Assembly: GCA_903905655.1 (NCBI GenBank)
Contig: CAIVHG010000015.1
Location: forward strand, 46,760 to 110,759
Reading direction: 5' to 3'
DNA from: an uncultured beta proteobacterium
Lineage (GTDB): Bacteria > Pseudomonadota > Gammaproteobacteria > Burkholderiales > SG8-41
DNA: 64,000 bases
The translations under genes were made by a program, and so were the position numbers. Position 1 is the stretch's first letter, and every line of letters starts with the position of its first letter. A model generated the notes under the pieces. It worked only from the letters and a program-made list of their open reading frames with translations, made no database searches and was not told the origin of the DNA. Below are positions 59,704 through 64,000 of the stretch, piece by piece.

Positions 59704-61389
59704 ATGCGCATTAATATGCCCGTAACAGACGCGGAATATGTCCTGCCGGACGGCGAAGTGATCGTGTCCCGCACGGATCTCAAGGGACGCATCACCTATG
59801 TCAATGAAGCCTTCGTGCGCGCCTCGCAGTTTGCGCGCGAGGAGTTGATGGGGCAGCCGCAGAACGTCGTGCGCCATCCCGACATGCCGGCGGCGGCGTA
59901 TGCCGATCTCTGGCGCACTATCCAGGCCGGCAATCCGTGGTCGGCCATGGTCAAGAACCGGCGCAAGGAAGGCGGCTATTACTGGGTAAAGGCGAACGTG
60001 ACGCCGATGACCGATCACGGGCGCCTGGTGGGATACATGTCGGTGCGCACCAAGCCCGCACGCGCGGAAATCGACGCTGCGGCGCGGCTGTATCGCGAGA
60101 TCAACGAAGGGCACGCGCGCGGGGTCGTTCTCAATGCCGGCGCAGTCGAGCATGCGGGATGGCGCGGGCTGCTGCGGCGCATGTCGACTATTCCGTTCTA
60201 CGCCCGCAGCTGGATCGCCGCAGCCTGCTTTGCGGTCATGTTTGTAGCCGACGCCGTGTTGGCGGCGAGCTTTTCCGGAAGCGCCGCAGCGACTGCGGCG
60301 ATTGCGGTGAGCGCAATCGGCGTGTTGGGATCGCTCGTGTTTGGCGTGTGGTGCTCGACCCTCATGGGTAAACCAATTGCGGAAGCCATTACTACCGCGA
60401 GCCGGGTCGTCGGCGGCGACGTCTCGCTGTCCTTCCCGACTGCAGGCGATGCGGAACTCATGCGCTTGTTTCGCATGCTCGATCAGATGAACGGCAAGCT
60501 GATTGGCGTGCTGAAGGACGTGCATTTAAGCATAGGCAGCGTTGATATGGCGGCGAGCGAGATCGCCTCCGGCAACGCCGACTTGTCGCAGCGTACCGAA
60601 GAGCAGGCGTCCAGCCTCGAAGAGACTGCTTCTTCGATGGAGGAATTGACGAGCACGGTGAAACAGAACGCCGACAATGCGCGACAGGCAAAGCAGCTCG
60701 CTGCAGGTGCCTCATCGGTTGCGGTCAGGGGTGGCGAGGTGGTCGGGCAGGTGGTTGAGACCATGGCTTCGATCCGCGAATCTTCGAAGAAGATCGTGGA
60801 CATCATAGCGGTGATCGACGGCATCGCATTTCAGACCAACATTCTCGCATTGAACGCAGCGGTAGAAGCTGCGCGCGCCGGGGAACAAGGCCGCGGATTT
60901 GCGGTGGTTGCGACCGAAGTGCGCACGCTCGCGCAACGCTCGGCGGCCGCGGCGAAAGAGATCAAACAACTGATTTCGAACTCGGTTGCGAAGGTCGAGG
61001 ATGGCAACAAGCTGGTGGACGTCGCAGGAAAAACCATGGACGAAGTCGTGGCGTCTGTCAAACGCGTGACCGACATCATGACGGAAATCTCAGCGGCCTC
61101 CGACGAGCAAAGTTCTGGCATAGAGCAGGTCAATCAGGCGGTGACGCAGATGGACGAGGTCACCCAGCAAAACGCGGCGCTGGTGGAGCAAGTGGCGGCA
61201 GCGGCAGAGAGCCTGGAAGCTCAGGCCCGTATTGTCGGCGACGGCATGAGCGCATTCGATCTCGGGCAGGACCGTGCCCGCGCCGCGCAGAGTGGTGCAG
61301 GACTGACGGAAAGAGTCGCTAACCTGGCGCCGCGCAAGCCGCGCTCCACGGAGAGGACCCAGGCGCAGAGGAAACAGGGTGCGGCCTAG
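59704..61389 (+). CDS. PAS-containing MCP (Aer-like)
   Basis: LPDGEVIVSRTDLKGRITYVNEAFVRASQFAREELMGQPQNVVRHPDMP...GGYYWVKANVTP; TMs; MA domain. Confidence 0.93.
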   Translation: MRINMPVTDAEYVLPDGEVIVSRTDLKGRITYVNEAFVRASQFAREELMGQPQNVVRHPDMPAAAYADLWRTIQAGNPWSAMVKNRRKEGGYYWVKANVTPMTDHGRLVGYMSVRTKPARAEIDAAARLYREINEGHARGVVLNAGAVEHAGWRGLLRRMSTIPFYARSWIAAACFAVMFVADAVLAASFSGSAAATAAIAVSAIGVLGSLVFGVWCSTLMGKPIAEAITTASRVVGGDVSLSFPTAGDAELMRLFRMLDQMNGKLIGVLKDVHLSIGSVDMAASEIASGNADLSQRTEEQASSLEETASSMEELTSTVKQNADNARQAKQLAAGASSVAVRGGEVVGQVVETMASIRESSKKIVDIIAVIDGIAFQTNILALNAAVEAARAGEQGRGFAVVATEVRTLAQRSAAAAKEIKQLISNSVAKVEDGNKLVDVAGKTMDEVVASVKRVTDIMTEISAASDEQSSGIEQVNQAVTQMDEVTQQNAALVEQVAAAAESLEAQARIVGDGMSAFDLGQDRARAAQSGAGLTERVANLAPRKPRSTERTQAQRKQGAA

Positions 61390-61487
61390 CGCGGTGCGGT
61401 AGTGAAATTAGGCATGAGCGCGGTGCGCGCGACGGGAGTTAGCGCGCGCTCCCGAAAAGGCCAGGCCACGTTTAGAGGAGTATTGCC

Positions 61488-63212
61488 ATGCGTGCAGTAG
61501 CACTGGGTGTCTCAGGAAAGCTGCGGGCGATCGGCCTCATCGCGATCATCGCGATGCTAGGCATCGCAGCGCTCACCCTTGCGTCAAAAAAGGCGGCGAT
61601 GAGCGAAGAGAAAATGCTCGCCACCAAGCACATCGTGGAGTCGGCCTACGGCATCGTTGGCTACTACCAGAAGCTTGCGAGTGCGGGCTCGATGAGCGAA
61701 GTGCAGGCGCAGCACGAAGCGCTCGCGGCCTTGCGCGCAATCCGCTATGGCAACAACGATTACGTTTGGGTCAACGACATGCGGCCGTACGTCATCATGC
61801 ATCCGATCAAACCGGAGCTGGAAAACAAGGATGCCAGCGGCATCAAGGACCCGGACGGAAAATCGCTGTTCGTCGCATTCGTGGATGTGGTGAAAAAGCA
61901 GGGCACCGGTGCCGTGAATTATCTATGGCCCAAGCCGGGGCTGACCGACCCGGTGCGCAAGGTCTCTTACGTGCAGGGCTTCGCGCCCTGGGGCTGGGTC
62001 ATCGGCTCCGGAATCTACGTCGATGATGTCGATGCTGCGTTTCGCAGCGATGCCATCAAGATGATCGTCATTGTAACTGTCATCGGACTGTGCTTCTTTG
62101 CGCTCTGCGTCCTCGTCAGCCGTAGCGTGGTGCTTCCCCTGAAGCGGGCCGTTGCATTGGCTGATGCGGTAGCGGCTGGAGATCTCACTACCACGATAGC
62201 GGCCGATACCGACGACGAGATCGGGCGCCTGCTCACGGCGCTCAAGCGCATGAATGCCAACCTCGCGGACCTGGTGGGCAAGGTGCGTGGCGGAACGGAC
62301 TCAATCGCCACCGGCGCTGGGGAAATCGCTGCCGGCAATTCGGACCTGTCGCAAAGAACCGAAGAGCAGGCCTCGAGCCTGGAGGAGACCGCCTCCTCGA
62401 TGGAAGAGTTGACCAGCACGGTCAAGCAAAATGCGGAGAATGCACGGCAGGCGAACCAGCTCGCGATCGGTGCGAGTGAGATCGCGGTGAAAGGCGGAGC
62501 AGTGGTGGGCGAAGTGGTGGGCACGATGGCCTCGATCAACGAGTCCTCCAAGAAGATCGTGGACATCATCTCGGTGATCGACGGCATTGCATTTCAGACC
62601 AACATCCTGGCGCTGAACGCGGCGGTGGAAGCGGCGCGCGCCGGCGAGCAGGGGCGCGGCTTCGCGGTGGTGGCGACCGAAGTGCGCACGCTGGCGCAGC
62701 GCTCGGCGGCGGCAGCCAAGGAGATCAAGGCGCTGATCGGCGACTCGGTGGACAAGGTGGGCACCGGGACCAAGCTGGTGGACGACGCGGGAAAGACGAT
62801 GGACGAGATCGTGACCGCGGTCAAGCGCGTGACCGACATCATGTCGGAGATCACGGCGGCCTCCCAGGAGCAAAGCTCGGGCATCGAGCAGGTGAATCAG
62901 GCGGTTACGCAGATGGACGAAGTGACGCAGCAGAACGCCGCGTTGGTGGAGCAGGCGGCGGCGGCCGCCGAAGCGCTGCAGGAGCAGGCGCAGCACCTGA
63001 CCCAGGCGGTGAGCGTGTTCAAGCTCGCGCACAGCGAACAACGCGCGGCGGCCGCGGCGCAAGCCGAGCGGCCGGTGGCAAGCGTGACGCGTCTATCGGA
63101 GAAGAAGGCGGCAGCCAGGGCCACTGCCGCAGCCGACCAGAAACCCGCAGCGCCACTGGTCCGAAAAGCGGCTAATGCCAAGGCCGGCGACGAAGAGTGG
63201 CAGGAGTTTTAG
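61488..63212 (+). CDS. MCP with sCache_2-type ligand-binding domain
   Basis: [66 protein letters not shown]...[23 protein letters not shown]-terminal EWQEF. Confidence 0.95.
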   Translation: MRAVALGVSGKLRAIGLIAIIAMLGIAALTLASKKAAMSEEKMLATKHIVESAYGIVGYYQKLASAGSMSEVQAQHEALAALRAIRYGNNDYVWVNDMRPYVIMHPIKPELENKDASGIKDPDGKSLFVAFVDVVKKQGTGAVNYLWPKPGLTDPVRKVSYVQGFAPWGWVIGSGIYVDDVDAAFRSDAIKMIVIVTVIGLCFFALCVLVSRSVVLPLKRAVALADAVAAGDLTTTIAADTDDEIGRLLTALKRMNANLADLVGKVRGGTDSIATGAGEIAAGNSDLSQRTEEQASSLEETASSMEELTSTVKQNAENARQANQLAIGASEIAVKGGAVVGEVVGTMASINESSKKIVDIISVIDGIAFQTNILALNAAVEAARAGEQGRGFAVVATEVRTLAQRSAAAAKEIKALIGDSVDKVGTGTKLVDDAGKTMDEIVTAVKRVTDIMSEITAASQEQSSGIEQVNQAVTQMDEVTQQNAALVEQAAAAAEALQEQAQHLTQAVSVFKLAHSEQRAAAAAQAERPVASVTRLSEKKAAARATAAADQKPAAPLVRKAANAKAGDEEWQEF

Positions 63213-63305
63213 CGGTGGCCGGCGCATTTGCGTATGCGGCGCACGCGGGAAAGGCATGCACGGCTTGCTGGTAGTGCCGTGCAGCATGATGGAAAGACAT
63301 GAACC

Positions 63306-64000
63306 ATGTCAGACGTTGAGATTGCCACTGATCGCGAGTTTCATTTCAGCGACACCGATTTCGAGCGTGTGCGCAAGCTCATCTATGGGCGTGCCGGGAT
63401 CGCCCTTGCGCCCAGCAAGCGGCAGATGGTCTACAGCCGCCTCGCGCGGCGGCTGCGTAGCTGCGGCCTGACGCGATTCGACGAATACCTCGCCCTGCTC
63501 GAAAATAGCGATGCCGAAGAATGGGAGGCGTTCACCAACGCGCTCACCACCAATCTCACCGCGTTCTTCCGCGAGGCGCACCATTTCGACATCCTCGCCG
63601 AGCACATTGGTGCTCTTGGCGGGAAGAGCGAGGTGGCCCTGTGGTGTGCGGCAGCATCCACAGGCGAAGAGCCGTATTCGATGGCGATGACCATGGTGGA
63701 GCTCTACCGCAGTTTCAATACCCGCGTCAAAATACTCGCGACCGACGTTGATACCAGCGTGCTCGCACATGGCCAGCAGGGGATCTACTCGATGGAGCGG
63801 CTGGAAAAGCTCGAGCGCGAAAGGCTCAGGAAATTCTTTCTGAAGGGCAGCGGGACGCACGCGGGCATGGCGCGCGTGCGCCCGGAGCTGCGCGACATGA
63901 TCACCTTCCAGAGGCTGAATCTGCTGGATGAGCGGTGGCCGGTGCGCGGGCCGTTCGACGCGATTTTTTGCCGCAATGTGATGATCTATTTCGACAAGCC
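63306..64000 (+). CDS. cheR: Chemotaxis protein methyltransferase CheR, truncated by window end
   Basis: ATG at 63306; ...NALTTNLTAFFREAHHFDIL...LWCAAASTGEEPYSMAM...FDAIFCRNVMIYFDKP open to the window edge. Confidence 0.95.
   Translation, partial: MSDVEIATDREFHFSDTDFERVRKLIYGRAGIALAPSKRQMVYSRLARRLRSCGLTRFDEYLALLENSDAEEWEAFTNALTTNLTAFFREAHHFDILAEHIGALGGKSEVALWCAAASTGEEPYSMAMTMVELYRSFNTRVKILATDVDTSVLAHGQQGIYSMERLEKLERERLRKFFLKGSGTHAGMARVRPELRDMITFQRLNLLDERWPVRGPFDAIFCRNVMIYFDK

Noticed and set aside
1-64000. CRISPR arrays, prophage, IS transposase, rRNA or tRNA genes
   Set aside because: No direct-repeat/spacer arrays, transposase or integrase motifs, or tRNA/rRNA signatures were recognised by eye; a tool-based scan was not possible

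Overview
The window is almost entirely a flagellar, motility and chemotaxis supercluster, probably betaproteobacterial by gene content and order. From left to right: the tail of a UbiK/BMFP-family gene; comM/yifB; an HDOD gene; flhDC; motAB; a second HDOD gene; flhB-flhA-flhF-flhG-fliA; flgN-flgM-flgA (minus); flgBCDEFGHIJKL (plus) with a translationally coupled small exported ORF; fliR-Q-P-O-N-M-L-K-J-I-H-G-F (minus); fliE; ycgR; an FlhB-C-like/FliK-like pair; fliT-fliS-fliD-fliC; a GGDEF gene; a four-gene putative flagellin-glycan cassette (a tandemly duplicated TPR-OGT protein, a CmcI-like protein, a LbH acyltransferase and a methyltransferase); a NarL-type regulator plus a REC-sensor kinase; and cheY-cheA-cheW, three MCPs and a truncated cheR. 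The most interesting observations are: (1) two intergenic, REP/BIME-like structured elements (44811-45002 and 52169-52342) that share loop sequences while at least four stems differ by compensatory changes, and that bracket the GGDEF/glycosylation block as direct repeats; (2) a 1372-aa SEC-C + TPR-OGT protein made of two OGT modules fused in frame; (3) fliJ split by a frameshift inside a CGCGCGCGC tract; (4) a MITE-like nested palindrome between fliP and fliQ; (5) an FlhG/MinD homologue lacking both Walker-A lysines; (6) an MCP with a periplasmic CxxCH haem motif. All homology calls come from reading the sequence and motifs; no database search was run.
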